A stretch of 64,000 nucleotides of DNA, taken from the NCBI GenBank assembly GCA_937899245.1, contig CALDKB010000017.1:1-64000 (forward strand). The letters are read 5' to 3'. Positions 18,193 through 28,504 of the stretch are shown here, piece after piece. The notes under the pieces were generated by a model that did no database searches, had not been told where the DNA came from, and saw only the letters and a program-made list of their open reading frames with translations. Source of the stretch: an uncultured Bacteroidales bacterium (lineage in GTDB: Bacteria; Bacteroidota; Bacteroidia; Bacteroidales; ML635J-15). A program made the translations under genes and the position numbers. Numbering within the stretch: position 1 is the stretch's first letter; each line of letters begins with the position of its first letter.

Positions 18193-18492
18193 ATCACATA
18201 AAAATTAAAGCCGTAAAATTAAGAAAAATATAAATTATAATATTGGTGTCTATCAAAAGTTTTTGTACGTCAATTGTTCACTTTGCTAAATTGCCCAAAA
18301 TAACTAAGAAAAGAATGTTCCGTATAACCTACCACACAAAGACATCATCGCTTGTAAAAAAAATTGCGGTTTAACCCCACCTTCTATTTATTTGAATATC
18401 AATACAGTACCAAAAAAACAAGACGTTAGTCCCAAAAAAATTTAAATCGTATCTTTTTATTTTTTTACTTTGCGACAAATTTTACTATTGGT
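18193..18492. promoter_or_regulatory. Divergent intergenic region between PBP1A and topA
   Basis: Three hundred AT-rich bases without an ORF separate the two divergent starts. TTACTTTG at 18465-18472 is a near match to the -7 consensus and lies 20 bases before topA. I see no clear promoter for the PBP gene and no repeat. Confidence 0.4.
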
Positions 18493-20775
18493 ATGGAAAA
18501 CAATCTCGTAATCGTAGAGTCTCCGGCAAAAGCCAAGACCATTAAGAAATTTTTAGGCGACGATTATATCGTAAAATCTAGCTACGGACACATTAGAGAC
18601 CTCGAAAAGAAGAACTTGGGCATCAATCTTGACAAAGGTTTTACACCCGACTATGTAATTCCGGACGACAAGAAAAAACTCGTAGCAGAATTGAAGGAAC
18701 TTGCAGGCAAAGTCAAGATTGTTTGGCTGGCTTCCGATGAAGACCGCGAAGGAGAAGCTATTTCTTGGCACTTGAGCGAAGTCCTAAAACTAAAAAAAGA
18801 CAGCACAAAGCGTATTGTTTTCCACGAAATTACCAAGGAAGCAATAAAAAATGCAATTGAGAATCCACGCGACATCGACCAGAATCTCGTTTATGCCCAG
18901 CAAGCAAGAAGAGTTCTCGACAGGCTCGTCGGATTTAAATTGTCCCCATTGTTATGGAAGAAGATAAAACCAGCTCTTTCTGCAGGTCGAGTTCAATCGG
19001 TTGCTGTTAAGCTTATCGTTGAACGCGAAAGAGAAATCACCGAATTTAATTCAAAATCAGAGTATAAGGTTTACTGCTATTTTGACATCGACGGTAACAC
19101 CATAAAGACCGAACTCAACAAAAAATTCAAGACTTACGAAGAAGCCAAGAAATTCGTTGAGCAATGCAAAGACAAGGAGTTCTTCGTTAAGGACGTTGCC
19201 AAAAAGCCAGGGAAAAAGTCTCCAGCACCTCCTTTCACAACATCTACACTCCAGCAGGAAGCAGGACGTAAGCTAGGCTACTCTGTTTCTCAGACAATGA
19301 GATATGCTCAAAGCCTGTACGAAAACGGTTTTATCACATACATGAGAACCGACTCCGTCAACTTGTCCAACTTGGCTATCAGCACAATAAAAGGCAACAT
19401 AACCAAGATTTTCGGAGAAGAATACTTGCATGTAAAGAAATACACAACCAAGACAAAGGGCGCTCAGGAAGCTCATGAAGCCATAAGACCGACATTTGTC
19501 GACAACGAAACTGTTGAAGGCACAAAACAGGAACAAAAACTTTATGAGTTAATACGAAAAAGAGCTATCGCTTCACAAATGGCCGATGCAAAAATTGAAA
19601 AGACAATTGTTACCATCGGAACAAAGACAGACACATTCTCTTTCATAGCATCTGGCGAAACCGTAATATTCGACGGATTCCTCAAGCTTTATATCGAATC
19701 TTCCGACGACGACAACTCTGACGAAGCAACCGCAACTTTGCCTAATATTATAATAGGTACACAAGCTGCAATGAACAAGCTCGAAGCTATCGAAAGGTTC
19801 GACCAGCCACCTTCAAGATACACAGAAGCCAGCTTGGTAAAGAAGATGGAAGAACTTGGCATCGGACGTCCATCAACATACGCACCAACTATTTCAACCA
19901 TCCAGCAGCGCGAATATGTCATAAAGGAGAGCAAGCTGGCAAAGAAGAGATCCATAAAGGTTATCTCTCTTTCCAAAGGGAAGCTAAAGGAATCGACTAC
20001 TAACGAAAACTACGGCGCAGAAAGCAACAAACTTTTCCCGACATCGATTGGCATCGTCGTTACCGACTACCTGACAACACACTTCAATGATATTCTCGAC
20101 TACAACTTCACTGCACAGATAGAAGAAAAGTTCGATGATATTGCTATGGGCAAGCTATTGTGGAACGATATGTTATCAACATTCTACTCTGTATTCGACA
20201 GGGAAGTAGACTCTTCCCTCAAGGAGAAGGAAACATCGAAATGGGAACGCAACATTGGCGTACACCCAGAAACAGGCGCACCTATTGTTATTAAGATTGG
20301 CAAATACGGACCTTACGCTTCCATCGAAAACGGAGACAAGCCAACTTACGCAAGTCTTAGAAACAACCAGAATATCGAAAGCATAACACTTGAAGAAGTT
20401 CTTGATTTGTTCAAGTTGCCTCGCGAAATTGGCGATTACGAAAATGACACCGTTACAGTAGCGCTAGGTAAGTTTGGACCTTATATCAAAAACAACAAAA
20501 AGTTCTATGCACTTGCAAAGACAGACGATCCTTACTCAATAACATTGGAAAGAGCCATAGAACTTATTGAAGAGAAAAAAGAAAAATTAAAGAATGCTCT
20601 TTGCAAGACATTTGAAGAGATGCCAGACATGCAAATCATGAAAGGCAAGTTCGGACCTTATATTTCTTATCAGAAAAAGAACTACAAGATTCCAAAAACA
20701 ATCAACCCTGAAGAGATTACTTTGGAACAATGCAAGAGCATCATAGAAAACACACCTAACAAGACAAAAAAATAA
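18493..20775 (+). CDS. topA: DNA topoisomerase I
   Basis: This type IA topoisomerase relaxes negative supercoils. The 760-residue protein has the Toprim start 'NLVIVESPAKAKTIKKFLG' and the acidic triad region 'ASDEDREGEAISWH'. The active-site Tyr283 lies in 'GFITYMRTDSVNLS', and 'GIGRPSTYAPTISTIQQREYV' is also present. The C-terminal part lacks the Cys-rich zinc fingers of the E. coli enzyme. In their place are three repeats built around K-x-G-x-x-G-P-Y ('GKYGPYASI', 'GKFGPYIKN', 'GKFGPYISY'), the form common in Bacteroidota. It stands alone, followed by about 300 bases without a gene. Confidence 0.97.
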   Translation: MENNLVIVESPAKAKTIKKFLGDDYIVKSSYGHIRDLEKKNLGINLDKGFTPDYVIPDDKKKLVAELKELAGKVKIVWLASDEDREGEAISWHLSEVLKLKKDSTKRIVFHEITKEAIKNAIENPRDIDQNLVYAQQARRVLDRLVGFKLSPLLWKKIKPALSAGRVQSVAVKLIVEREREITEFNSKSEYKVYCYFDIDGNTIKTELNKKFKTYEEAKKFVEQCKDKEFFVKDVAKKPGKKSPAPPFTTSTLQQEAGRKLGYSVSQTMRYAQSLYENGFITYMRTDSVNLSNLAISTIKGNITKIFGEEYLHVKKYTTKTKGAQEAHEAIRPTFVDNETVEGTKQEQKLYELIRKRAIASQMADAKIEKTIVTIGTKTDTFSFIASGETVIFDGFLKLYIESSDDDNSDEATATLPNIIIGTQAAMNKLEAIERFDQPPSRYTEASLVKKMEELGIGRPSTYAPTISTIQQREYVIKESKLAKKRSIKVISLSKGKLKESTTNENYGAESNKLFPTSIGIVVTDYLTTHFNDILDYNFTAQIEEKFDDIAMGKLLWNDMLSTFYSVFDREVDSSLKEKETSKWERNIGVHPETGAPIVIKIGKYGPYASIENGDKPTYASLRNNQNIESITLEEVLDLFKLPREIGDYENDTVTVALGKFGPYIKNNKKFYALAKTDDPYSITLERAIELIEEKKEKLKNALCKTFEEMPDMQIMKGKFGPYISYQKKNYKIPKTINPEEITLEQCKSIIENTPNKTKK

Positions 20776-21076
20776 CACGTGGTTTAACCGATTTGGTTAG
20801 AATTTTGTTAAAAACCTGACATGATTTGGAGTAAGAGAATAGAACTCTTACTTCAAAGTCATATTTAGCCTCAAAACATTCAAGAAAAATTGAATGCGCA
20901 AGCACCTACAAATCAAGTTATTAACAATCACTAACCGTATAAACAAAAAAAAGTTAATAAAATTTGGCCGAGAAAAAAAAAAGCATTTAATTTACCAACT
21001 TGAAATTTAGAGATAAACTATACACTAATAACTGTAATGTTAGATACTATTGTTAAACGAAAATAACGGAAACAGT
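20776..21076. promoter_or_regulatory. Intergenic region before the porP-gldKLMN operon
   Basis: A hairpin (AGTAAGAG at 20830-20837 with CTCTTACT at 20845-20852) lies about 55 bases after topA and may terminate it, although no T-run follows. The remaining AT-rich bases must contain the promoter of the secretion operon. The best -7-like string is TAAAATTTG near 20958-20966, one base off the consensus spacing, so I do not call it firmly. Confidence 0.4.
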
Positions 21077-22021
21077 ATGAGAAAAGAGTTAATACTATCG
21101 GGATTGTTGATATTGCTTTCTGCCTGTTGGTCGTTTGCACAAAATGATGCTCACTATAGCTTATTTGAGTACTCACAAAACGTGTACAATCCAGGCGCAG
21201 CAGGAGCAAACAATGCAATGTGTATAACCAGCATGCATCGTCAGCAATGGGTAGGATTTAAGGAAGGCCGTCCACAAACAACTATTTTCACATTCGACAT
21301 GCCAATAAAGGACTTTATGGGTGTGGGAGCTGTTGTTCTGCAAGAAACTATTGGCAACCAAAACGATGTTAGTTTTATGATTAATGGCGCTTACAGACAC
21401 GAATTTGACTTCGGTATTTTAGGCGCAGGTGTCAGTTTAGGTCTTCTTAACAGAAACATCGATGGTGATTGGAAAACTCCTCAATCACTAAACGGAAATC
21501 CTGTTTACATAGATCCATATATACCACATAAAGATAGCAAGGCGACATTTGACATGCACTTGGGCGCTACATTATACGGTAAGGATTTCTGGGCTGGCAT
21601 CTCTGTTAGCCATTTGACTAAGCCCTATATTAATTTCGATGGTGTTCAGAACGCAACATACATTGCCAGACACTATTACATTGCCGGCGGATACAATTGG
21701 ACATTACCAAATCCATCTAGCGACCTACTGTTCTCTGCTATGGCTGTATATGCTTCATCTTTCGAATTCCAAATCAATGCTAAATACTTGTATGAAAAGA
21801 AGTTCTGGGCAGGATTGTCATATCGTTTCAGCGATGCAGTCGTTCCTATGCTTGGTATTCATTTAGCTTGCGGTATCAGCATTGGCTATAGCTATGATAT
21901 TCCATTAGGAACAAATACCTATAAATATAATAGCGGATCTCACGAAATCATGGTTAGGTACTGCTTCAACGTAACCAAGAACAACAATATGGGTCGCTAT
22001 AGAAGTGTTAGAAGATTATAA
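21077..22021 (+). CDS. porP: PorP/SprF family type IX secretion outer-membrane protein
   Basis: The start at 21077 gives the signal peptide MRKELILSGLLILLSACWSFAQ; the frame open from 21050 adds nine unrelated residues. The mature N-terminus 'QNDAHYSLFEYSQNVYNPGA' is the hallmark of the PorP/SprF family, and the remaining sequence has alternating strands of a predicted outer-membrane barrel. In P. gingivalis PorP is needed for T9SS function and binds PorE; in Flavobacterium SprF helps export SprB-type adhesins. It is the first gene of the gldKLMN operon, the same order as porPKLMN. The length of 314 residues is typical. Confidence 0.93.
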   Translation: MRKELILSGLLILLSACWSFAQNDAHYSLFEYSQNVYNPGAAGANNAMCITSMHRQQWVGFKEGRPQTTIFTFDMPIKDFMGVGAVVLQETIGNQNDVSFMINGAYRHEFDFGILGAGVSLGLLNRNIDGDWKTPQSLNGNPVYIDPYIPHKDSKATFDMHLGATLYGKDFWAGISVSHLTKPYINFDGVQNATYIARHYYIAGGYNWTLPNPSSDLLFSAMAVYASSFEFQINAKYLYEKKFWAGLSYRFSDAVVPMLGIHLACGISIGYSYDIPLGTNTYKYNSGSHEIMVRYCFNVTKNNNMGRYRSVRRL

Positions 22022-22053
22022 TTTATAACTGAACTTACTAAATATTATATATT

Positions 22054-23721
22054 ATGAGAAAGTTACTTGTCATTTTAACAATCGTCATCATGACCATAAT
22101 CTGCAGCTGTAGCGCTGGTGGTAATGGTGAATTGACAGGGGTAGAACGTAAGACGTGGTACACTCCTGAACCTTACGGAATGTTGTTCATTCCCCCAGGA
22201 TCATACCAAATGGGTCCAAGCGACCAGGATGTTCCATATGCAATGACAGCTCAGTCTAAAACTGTTACTATTCAAGGCTTTTGGATGGACGAAACAGAAA
22301 TCACTAACTCAGAATACAGACAATTTGTATATTGGGTAAGAGACTCTTTAGCACTGACAACTTTAGGTAAAGAAACTAAGAACTCTGTTGACTTCGGTGA
22401 TATCAGCACAAAGAAATCTTACCAGCCAACCGATTTCATTATAGACGACTCTGAAGTTTCTGAAGAGGAAGTTAATTTCATGACTAACATGTATGAGAAC
22501 GGCGAATTCGATTTCGACGACTACGACAACAACAACTTCCTTGACTGGAACAGCCCGTTGGATTATACGGACTTGGAATTGAAGGGTATCTTGATTAAGA
22601 ACGAAATTCCTAACAATTTCAATCAGACTTTGTTCTTGCTTCCGCCAGCAGAACTCTATAGATTCAACCGAAAGATTGATATGAATACAGATGCTTTGTA
22701 TTATGAATACTTCTGGATGGATCTTAAGCAGGCTGCACAAAAGCACAATTTTAAACCTGGTGAAGACGGTGTTATCCAAGATGCAGAATTAGCACGTTCG
22801 TTCGAACGCGAAGGAGACCATGGTTTGAGAATTGGTAGACACTTCAACCCGGAAACAGGACAATACGAAGGTACTATCAAGGATCGTGAAAAAATGAAAG
22901 AAGATGCAGAATGGGAAGATTTTGCAAACAGAGACGTTAAGAACTACGACAGCAAATCTGACGCAGGTAGACACAATGGTAGATACAGCTACTATATGCA
23001 CGAAAAAGTTCATATCTATCCGGATACTCTTTGCTGGATTAGCGACTTTACATATTCATACAATGAACCAATGGCAAAGGCATATTTCTGGCATCCAGCA
23101 TACGATTACTATCCTGTAGTTGGTGTTACATGGAAGCAAGCAAATGCATTCTGCGTTTGGAGAACTATGTTGAAGAATGCCGCTCAGGCAAGTACAGGCG
23201 AAGCTGCTTTGCAAGACTACAGACTTCCGACCGAATCTGAATGGGAATACGCTGCACGTGGCGGTTTGGACCTCATGATGTATCCTTGGGGTGGTTTGTA
23301 TACACGTAACTACAGCGGTTGCCACGTAGCAAACTTCAAGCCTATGAGAGGCAACTACTACGATGATGGTGGTGTTCAAACATTGATGGTTGCAACATTC
23401 GATCCTAACGAATTCGGCCTATATGATATGGCAGGAAACGTTGCTGAATGGACAAGCAATGCATTTGATGAAGCTGCATACAATTTCACTCACGATTTGA
23501 ATCCGGATTATCAATATTATGCACATCCAGACGATCCGCCAGCAAATAAGAGAAAAGTTATTAGAGGCGGCTCATGGAAAGATGTTTCATACTACATGCA
23601 GAATGGTACACGTACATTCGAATACCAGGATTCAGCAAAATGCTACATCGGTTTCAGATGCGTAAGAGAATATCTTGGTCGTCATAGAGGTGACGGAACA
23701 TCTTATTCACAAGTATATTAA
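22054..23721 (+). CDS. gldK: T9SS outer-membrane ring lipoprotein GldK/PorK
   Basis: The 555-residue protein has a lipoprotein signal (MRKLLVILTIVIMTIICSCS; lipid Cys probably residue 19). It has a formylglycine-generating-enzyme-like fold: 'FIPPGSYQMG', 'DETEITNSEYRQFVYW', 'RLPTESEWEYAARGG', 'GNVAEWTSNAFDEAA', 'IRGGSWKDVSYY' and 'CYIGFRCVRE'. In GldK/PorK this fold is structural and forms the periplasmic ring with GldN/PorN under the outer membrane. It lies 32 bases after porP and 43 bases before gldL. The inserted acidic region at about 110-260, including 'FDFDDYDNNNF', is longer than in a plain FGE domain. Confidence 0.97.
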   Translation: MRKLLVILTIVIMTIICSCSAGGNGELTGVERKTWYTPEPYGMLFIPPGSYQMGPSDQDVPYAMTAQSKTVTIQGFWMDETEITNSEYRQFVYWVRDSLALTTLGKETKNSVDFGDISTKKSYQPTDFIIDDSEVSEEEVNFMTNMYENGEFDFDDYDNNNFLDWNSPLDYTDLELKGILIKNEIPNNFNQTLFLLPPAELYRFNRKIDMNTDALYYEYFWMDLKQAAQKHNFKPGEDGVIQDAELARSFEREGDHGLRIGRHFNPETGQYEGTIKDREKMKEDAEWEDFANRDVKNYDSKSDAGRHNGRYSYYMHEKVHIYPDTLCWISDFTYSYNEPMAKAYFWHPAYDYYPVVGVTWKQANAFCVWRTMLKNAAQASTGEAALQDYRLPTESEWEYAARGGLDLMMYPWGGLYTRNYSGCHVANFKPMRGNYYDDGGVQTLMVATFDPNEFGLYDMAGNVAEWTSNAFDEAAYNFTHDLNPDYQYYAHPDDPPANKRKVIRGGSWKDVSYYMQNGTRTFEYQDSAKCYIGFRCVREYLGRHRGDGTSYSQVY

Positions 23722-23764
23722 AATTGAATTTATTTAAGTTAAGTATTATTAAAAAAGTAAAAGT

Positions 23765-24700
23765 ATGAGTTTAGGTGAATTGACCCAAACGAGAGGGTAC
23801 AAAGTTTTTATGGGTTACGTATACGGATGGGGTGCATCCGTTGTTATGGTTGGTGCATTGTTTAAAATCCAGCACTATCCTGGTTCAGGTGTAATGCTTT
23901 GTGTCGGCCTTATTACAGAAGCTATCATCTTCTTCCTTTCCGCATTCGAACCACCACACGAACAAGTTGACTGGAGTTTGGTATACCCAGAACTAGCTGG
24001 TATAGACAAAGACATGGAGAAAATCAATGTAGAAGATAAAAAGGCTACAGTAAAGTCAAAGAAATCTGCTTTGGAGAAATTCGACGCAATGATTGAAAAT
24101 GCAGAAATCACTCCAGAATTATTCGAAAAGTTGGGTCATGGACTAAAGAACTTGAATACAACAACAGAAAAATTGAAAGACGTATCTGACGCAACAGCTG
24201 CAACAAACAACTATGTAGCAAACTTTGAAAAAGCATCAGAAAAGGTTAATTCATTTGCAGACGCATATGGTGCATCAGCAGAGAAACTTAACATGCAGGC
24301 AGAAAAGTTGGCTAGCGCATATGAAAAATCAGCTCATACAGTTGGTAATTCAGGTGACGAATTATCCGCTACATACACAAAACTTATCGCTTCAATGAAC
24401 AAGGAATTGGAAATGTCGGCTGGCAGTGGAAAGTCTTACAACGAACAGTTGAACATCATGAACAAGAACCTCATGGCATTGAATTCGGTTTACGAAATGC
24501 AGCTTGAAGGTACTAACAAGCAGTTTGAAGCAGCAAAGAAATTGTCAAGCGGCTTAGACGAAATCATGGCAAACATGAAGCAGTCTGCAGACGATACAAA
24601 ACGTTACAGAGACGAAATAGGAAGATTAAGTTCAAATTTGGCAGCAATGAACACTATTTATGGAAATATGTTGGCTGCTATGAACTTCAAGCAGAATTAA
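23765..24700 (+). CDS. gldL: T9SS inner-membrane motor protein GldL/PorL
   Basis: The 311-residue protein has two adjacent membrane helices near the N-terminus (about residues 16-34 and 38-58: 'YGWGASVVMVGALFKIQHY' and 'VMLCVGLITEAIIFFLSAF'), followed by a long helical, coiled-coil cytoplasmic region. GldL and GldM form the proton-driven motor of the T9SS, with the conserved acidic residue in helix 2 (Glu in 'GLITEAIIFF') expected to carry protons. The tail has repeated Ala/Lys/Asn-rich heptads. It lies between gldK and gldM, as in other Bacteroidota. Confidence 0.97.
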   Translation: MSLGELTQTRGYKVFMGYVYGWGASVVMVGALFKIQHYPGSGVMLCVGLITEAIIFFLSAFEPPHEQVDWSLVYPELAGIDKDMEKINVEDKKATVKSKKSALEKFDAMIENAEITPELFEKLGHGLKNLNTTTEKLKDVSDATAATNNYVANFEKASEKVNSFADAYGASAEKLNMQAEKLASAYEKSAHTVGNSGDELSATYTKLIASMNKELEMSAGSGKSYNEQLNIMNKNLMALNSVYEMQLEGTNKQFEAAKKLSSGLDEIMANMKQSADDTKRYRDEIGRLSSNLAAMNTIYGNMLAAMNFKQN

Positions 24701-24751
24701 TTTCCGCATAGTGATAATTAACTAAATGTTGAACAAATAAACTAAAGTTAT

Positions 24752-26422
24752 ATGTCAGGTGGAAATTGTCCGGAGACCCCGAGACAGCAAATGATTGGTA
24801 TGATGTACCTGTTCTACACCGCACTTATGGCATTGAATGTTTCTAACGAAGTATTGAATGCATTCGTAGCAGTAAACGCAGGTATTCAGCAGACTACAGA
24901 AAACTTTTCTATTAAGACAGCTAGCTTGTACGGCCTAATCGACGGTAAAGCAGCTGAACAACCAGGAAAGTATGCTGAGTTGCAGAAGGAAGCTCATGAC
25001 TTCCAGGCAGCTTGCGACGAAATATTCAATGGAATTAGCGAAATTAAATTGAAATGTTTGCAGGCAAGTGACCCTGAAGCAACTTCAGATACTTGCACTA
25101 TTAAGAAAATGGATGATATCAACGCTGCACCAGCTGTAATGGATAAAGAAGCAGGTGGTACAGAAGGTGACCATTTGAGACAAATGATGGAAAACTTCAG
25201 AAACCTAGTTCTCAACATGAGTGTTTTCAGAACAGATAAGAAAGATCCTAAGAACAGTCCTGTAGATACAGAAAACGAATTCTACAAAAGAACCGACCGT
25301 GCTTTAGCTATCACTGATAAGGAAGATGACGGTGCTACTATTCCATGGGAACTTAGCATGGTTAGACACATGCCTTTGATTGGTACAATTGCATTGCTTT
25401 CTAAATTACAGTCTGATATTAGAAACGTAGAAGCTGAAGTTTTACAGCAGATGGTTGCAGACTTGGAAGGTATGGATATTCGTATTTCAGAACTTACTGG
25501 TCTTGTAAGTACTAATAAGAGTGTCGTAATTTCAGGCGAAACTTATCAGTCTCAGATTTTCATCGGTGCACGTGATACCACAATGAGACCAACAATCTAT
25601 GTTACACGTACAGCTCCATACTACGATTCAATCGTTAAGCCAAACGGAGAAGTAGAATACAAGCAATTGGCAAATGCTACATACGACACATTGCCTCTTG
25701 ATGAACAAGGTAGAGGTACTTTCACTGCATCTGGCGGTGCTGGTGAAAACGGCTACGGTGGTTTGATTTTCTACAAATCAAATGTTGGTGACAAGTGGAT
25801 TCCTTACAAAGCATCTTACGCTGTAGCAACTTCTTCAACTACCATTTCAGCAACAGCATGTAATATTTTCTACAAAGGTTTGCAGAACCCAGTATCTGTA
25901 TCAGCATCTGGTTACACAAACATTAATGTATCAATTACAGGTGGAGCAACAATTACTAAGGGCAAAATGGCAGGTTATGAAGGTGAATATATTGTAAATA
26001 TTCCTGCTTCATGTACATCAAAGGAAGTAACAGTAAATGTAAGCGCAGAAGGAAAGAACGTAGGACATCAGACATTCAAGGTAATGAATGTTCCTAGCCC
26101 AGTTATCCAGATTGGTGGTTACAAGAGTGGTGATGACGTTCCAAAGGCAGCAATTAAGGGTTCACCAAGACTTGATGCCGTATTGGAAGGTGGATTCTTC
26201 CCATTCAAGGATGTTAAATATGCAGTTACATCATTTACATACATGAAAGAAGTCAGAGGCGTAACTTCTTCTCAAGTTGTAAGTGGTAGCACAATCCCTG
26301 GCGATATCTTGTCTGATATCTCAAAGAAGGCTTCAGGATCTTCAATATCATTCATTGGTATTAAGGTTTCTTCTCCATCAGGCACAAGAAATGCTCCAGG
26401 TTTTGCAGCAAGATTGAAATAA
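24752..26422 (+). CDS. gldM: T9SS motor-shaft protein GldM/PorM
   Basis: The 556-residue protein starts with 'CPETPRQQMIGMMYLFYTALMALNVS', which contains its single membrane helix, and continues as a large periplasmic part. That part has a helical domain to about 225 and then three Ig-like beta domains ('VVISGETYQSQIFIGARD', 'NPVSVSASGYTNINVSI', 'PSPVIQIGGYKSG'). The dimeric shaft joins the GldL motor to the GldK/GldN ring. The length is somewhat above the usual, about 520 residues. It is 51 bases after gldL and 15 before gldN. Confidence 0.97.
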   Translation: MSGGNCPETPRQQMIGMMYLFYTALMALNVSNEVLNAFVAVNAGIQQTTENFSIKTASLYGLIDGKAAEQPGKYAELQKEAHDFQAACDEIFNGISEIKLKCLQASDPEATSDTCTIKKMDDINAAPAVMDKEAGGTEGDHLRQMMENFRNLVLNMSVFRTDKKDPKNSPVDTENEFYKRTDRALAITDKEDDGATIPWELSMVRHMPLIGTIALLSKLQSDIRNVEAEVLQQMVADLEGMDIRISELTGLVSTNKSVVISGETYQSQIFIGARDTTMRPTIYVTRTAPYYDSIVKPNGEVEYKQLANATYDTLPLDEQGRGTFTASGGAGENGYGGLIFYKSNVGDKWIPYKASYAVATSSTTISATACNIFYKGLQNPVSVSASGYTNINVSITGGATITKGKMAGYEGEYIVNIPASCTSKEVTVNVSAEGKNVGHQTFKVMNVPSPVIQIGGYKSGDDVPKAAIKGSPRLDAVLEGGFFPFKDVKYAVTSFTYMKEVRGVTSSQVVSGSTIPGDILSDISKKASGSSISFIGIKVSSPSGTRNAPGFAARLK

Positions 26423-26437
26423 TTAATACTCATAGTT

Positions 26438-27379
26438 ATGAAAAGAATATTAAGTTTTTCCGTAGCAGTAGTAGTTTTAACATTACTCGCTTGCACATCA
26501 AATGCTCAGGTACTTGATGGTGCATTCGCAAGAGAGACTACAGTAAAAAGAAATATAGCTCCACTACCCTACATCAGGGAAGCAGACGCTATGTATTCCA
26601 AGAAAATATTGAGAATACTAGAGTTGAAAGAGAAACAAAACCTCCCACTCTACTATCCGCAGACAAGAATGACTTATCCTGGTGAACTTCAGCCACAGAG
26701 AAGCAGGGTAAACCTTCTATACTTGGTATACGATATCGGTGTTAAGGGAAAAACTTTCTATAAAGCAACCGGTAAAGAAATCGAAGACAACGAAAGTACA
26801 GACAACAGATATCCAGTATTCAAATTGGACGCATCAGATATCACATGCTGGTGGAAAGAACCATTGGAGAAGGATGATCCTGTAAGAGACTCTTTGTTGT
26901 CATACGAAGGTACAATGAAAGTTATAGACCCATATTCTGACCCAGACGAACCAGAATACATCGACGTCCCTATGAAAATGGAACTTGAAGAAAGTGATAG
27001 AGGCGTAATGGATGAACTTTGGGTATGGGAAGAATGGTTCTTCGACAGACAGAGATCTGTTATGGATGTAAGAATTATGGCAATGTCATTCGACGGATAT
27101 ACATCAGAAGGACGTGTATGGCCATTCTGGGTATGCTACAACGACTACAGACCATTATTCGCAACTCACGAATCATTCAACTCTCACAATGAAGCAGAAC
27201 ACAGAACTTTCGATGACGTTTTCTTGCAGAGAAGATTCTCAAGCTTCATCGTTGCAGAAACAAATAACTATGACAACAGACTTATCTCCGACTACCTAAT
27301 TGGTATTGAAGCCATTAGAGAAGGAGAAAGAATTCAGGACGAATTATTCAAGATGGAACACGACATGTGGGAATTCTAA
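26438..27379 (+). CDS. gldN: T9SS ring protein GldN/PorN
   Basis: The 313-residue periplasmic protein has the signal peptide MKRILSFSVAVVVLTLLACT, ending at 'SNAQ'. It contains the family pattern 'PYIREADAMYSKKILRIL', 'FKLDASDITCWWKEP', 'ELWVWEEWFFDRQRSVMDV' and 'WVCYNDYRPLFATHESFNS'. It forms the periplasmic ring with GldK. It is the last gene of the operon and is followed by a strong terminator, so gldN expression depends on the upstream promoter. Confidence 0.96.
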   Translation: MKRILSFSVAVVVLTLLACTSNAQVLDGAFARETTVKRNIAPLPYIREADAMYSKKILRILELKEKQNLPLYYPQTRMTYPGELQPQRSRVNLLYLVYDIGVKGKTFYKATGKEIEDNESTDNRYPVFKLDASDITCWWKEPLEKDDPVRDSLLSYEGTMKVIDPYSDPDEPEYIDVPMKMELEESDRGVMDELWVWEEWFFDRQRSVMDVRIMAMSFDGYTSEGRVWPFWVCYNDYRPLFATHESFNSHNEAEHRTFDDVFLQRRFSSFIVAETNNYDNRLISDYLIGIEAIREGERIQDELFKMEHDMWEF

Positions 27380-27400
27380 AACGAATATCTCCTAATAAAA

Positions 27401-27429
27401 AAGGTTGCTTTTCAAGGCAACCTTTTTTT
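27401..27429 (+). terminator. Terminator of the porP-gldKLMN operon
   Basis: The stem AAGGTTGC (27401-27408) pairs with GCAACCTT (27417-27424) around an 8-base loop and is followed by a T-run. It lies 21 bases after the gldN stop. Confidence 0.9.
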
Positions 27430-27496
27430 GTTAACAACCATCCAAAATAGTGAATAAAAAAAATAACTATTCCATAGAAAGCAGATAAAATTGAGA

Positions 27497-27504
27497 TACT
27501 TTTG
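27497..27504 (+). promoter_or_regulatory. Putative -7 box for prs
   Basis: TACTTTTG matches TAnnTTTG, 40 bases before the prs start. No clear -33 TTTG is visible. Confidence 0.5.
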
Positions 27505-27544
27505 CAAAATAAAAAATAAACAAAAACAATAAATAAAAATAGAA

Positions 27545-28504
27545 ATGACAACAAATAACGAAGTAGTATCACCAATTAAATTCTTCACTGGATCAGCAAG
27601 CAGAAGCATAGCAGAAGAAATCGTAAAGGGCTATAATCCGGAAATGAAATTAGGAGAAAGCACACTCCTAAAATTCAGCGATGGAGAATTTGTAACAAGC
27701 ATTGACGAATCAGTAAGAGGTTGCACGGTATTTTTAATTCAGTCAACATTTACACCTGTAGAAAATTTGTTTGAATTAATGCTTATGGTAGATGCAGCCA
27801 AGAGAGCATCAGCAGAACAAGTAGTCGCAGTTATCCCCTATTTCGGCTTTGCAAGACAGGACAGAAAAGATAAACCAAGAGTAGCAATCGGAGCAAAACT
27901 TATCGCTGATTTACTTATGGCTTCCGGCGTTAACAGAGTTATGACCATGGACTTGCACGCCGACCAGATTCAGGGATTTTTCAACGTGCCAGTTGATCAT
28001 ATCTATGCATCAACATTGTTTGTTCCTTACATAAAGAGCTTGAACCTCGACAACCTCGTAATTGCATCTCCAGATATGGGTGGAGCAAAGAGAGCAAAAG
28101 CATACTCACATTTCCTAGATGCCGGCATGGTTATTTCACACAAGACAAGAGAAAAAGCTAATGCAGTTAGCGAAATGATGGTTATCGGCGACGTAAAAGA
28201 CAAAAACGTTATAATAGTTGACGATATTATCGATACGGCAGGAACAATAACTATGGCTGCAGACATCATTATGCAGAAAGGTGCAAAAAGCGTAAGAGCC
28301 GTTGCAACACATCCAGTGCTTTCAGGTCCAGCATACGAAAGAATAAACAACTCTTCATTGATAGAAGTTATCACAACCAACTCTATTCCTATCAAGGAAG
28401 GAATGTCGGACAAAATTAAGGTTATTTCTATTGGCGGACTATTCGGTGATGTAATTAACAACGTATATCATCACAAATCCATTAGCAAAAACTTTATCGT
28501 ATAA
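27545..28504 (+). CDS. prs: Ribose-phosphate pyrophosphokinase (PRPP synthetase)
   Basis: The 319-residue enzyme makes PRPP from ribose 5-phosphate and ATP for nucleotide, His and Trp synthesis. Characteristic segments are 'GCTVFLIQSTF', 'VVAVIPYFGFARQDRK' and 'TMDLHADQIQGFFNVPVDH', with the PRPP loop 'VIIVDDIIDTAGT'. The length fits the bacterial class I family. The stop codon shares a base with the start of the deoxynucleoside kinase gene (TAATG), so the two genes are likely co-expressed and both serve nucleotide supply. Confidence 0.97.
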   Translation: MTTNNEVVSPIKFFTGSASRSIAEEIVKGYNPEMKLGESTLLKFSDGEFVTSIDESVRGCTVFLIQSTFTPVENLFELMLMVDAAKRASAEQVVAVIPYFGFARQDRKDKPRVAIGAKLIADLLMASGVNRVMTMDLHADQIQGFFNVPVDHIYASTLFVPYIKSLNLDNLVIASPDMGGAKRAKAYSHFLDAGMVISHKTREKANAVSEMMVIGDVKDKNVIIVDDIIDTAGTITMAADIIMQKGAKSVRAVATHPVLSGPAYERINNSSLIEVITTNSIPIKEGMSDKIKVISIGGLFGDVINNVYHHKSISKNFIV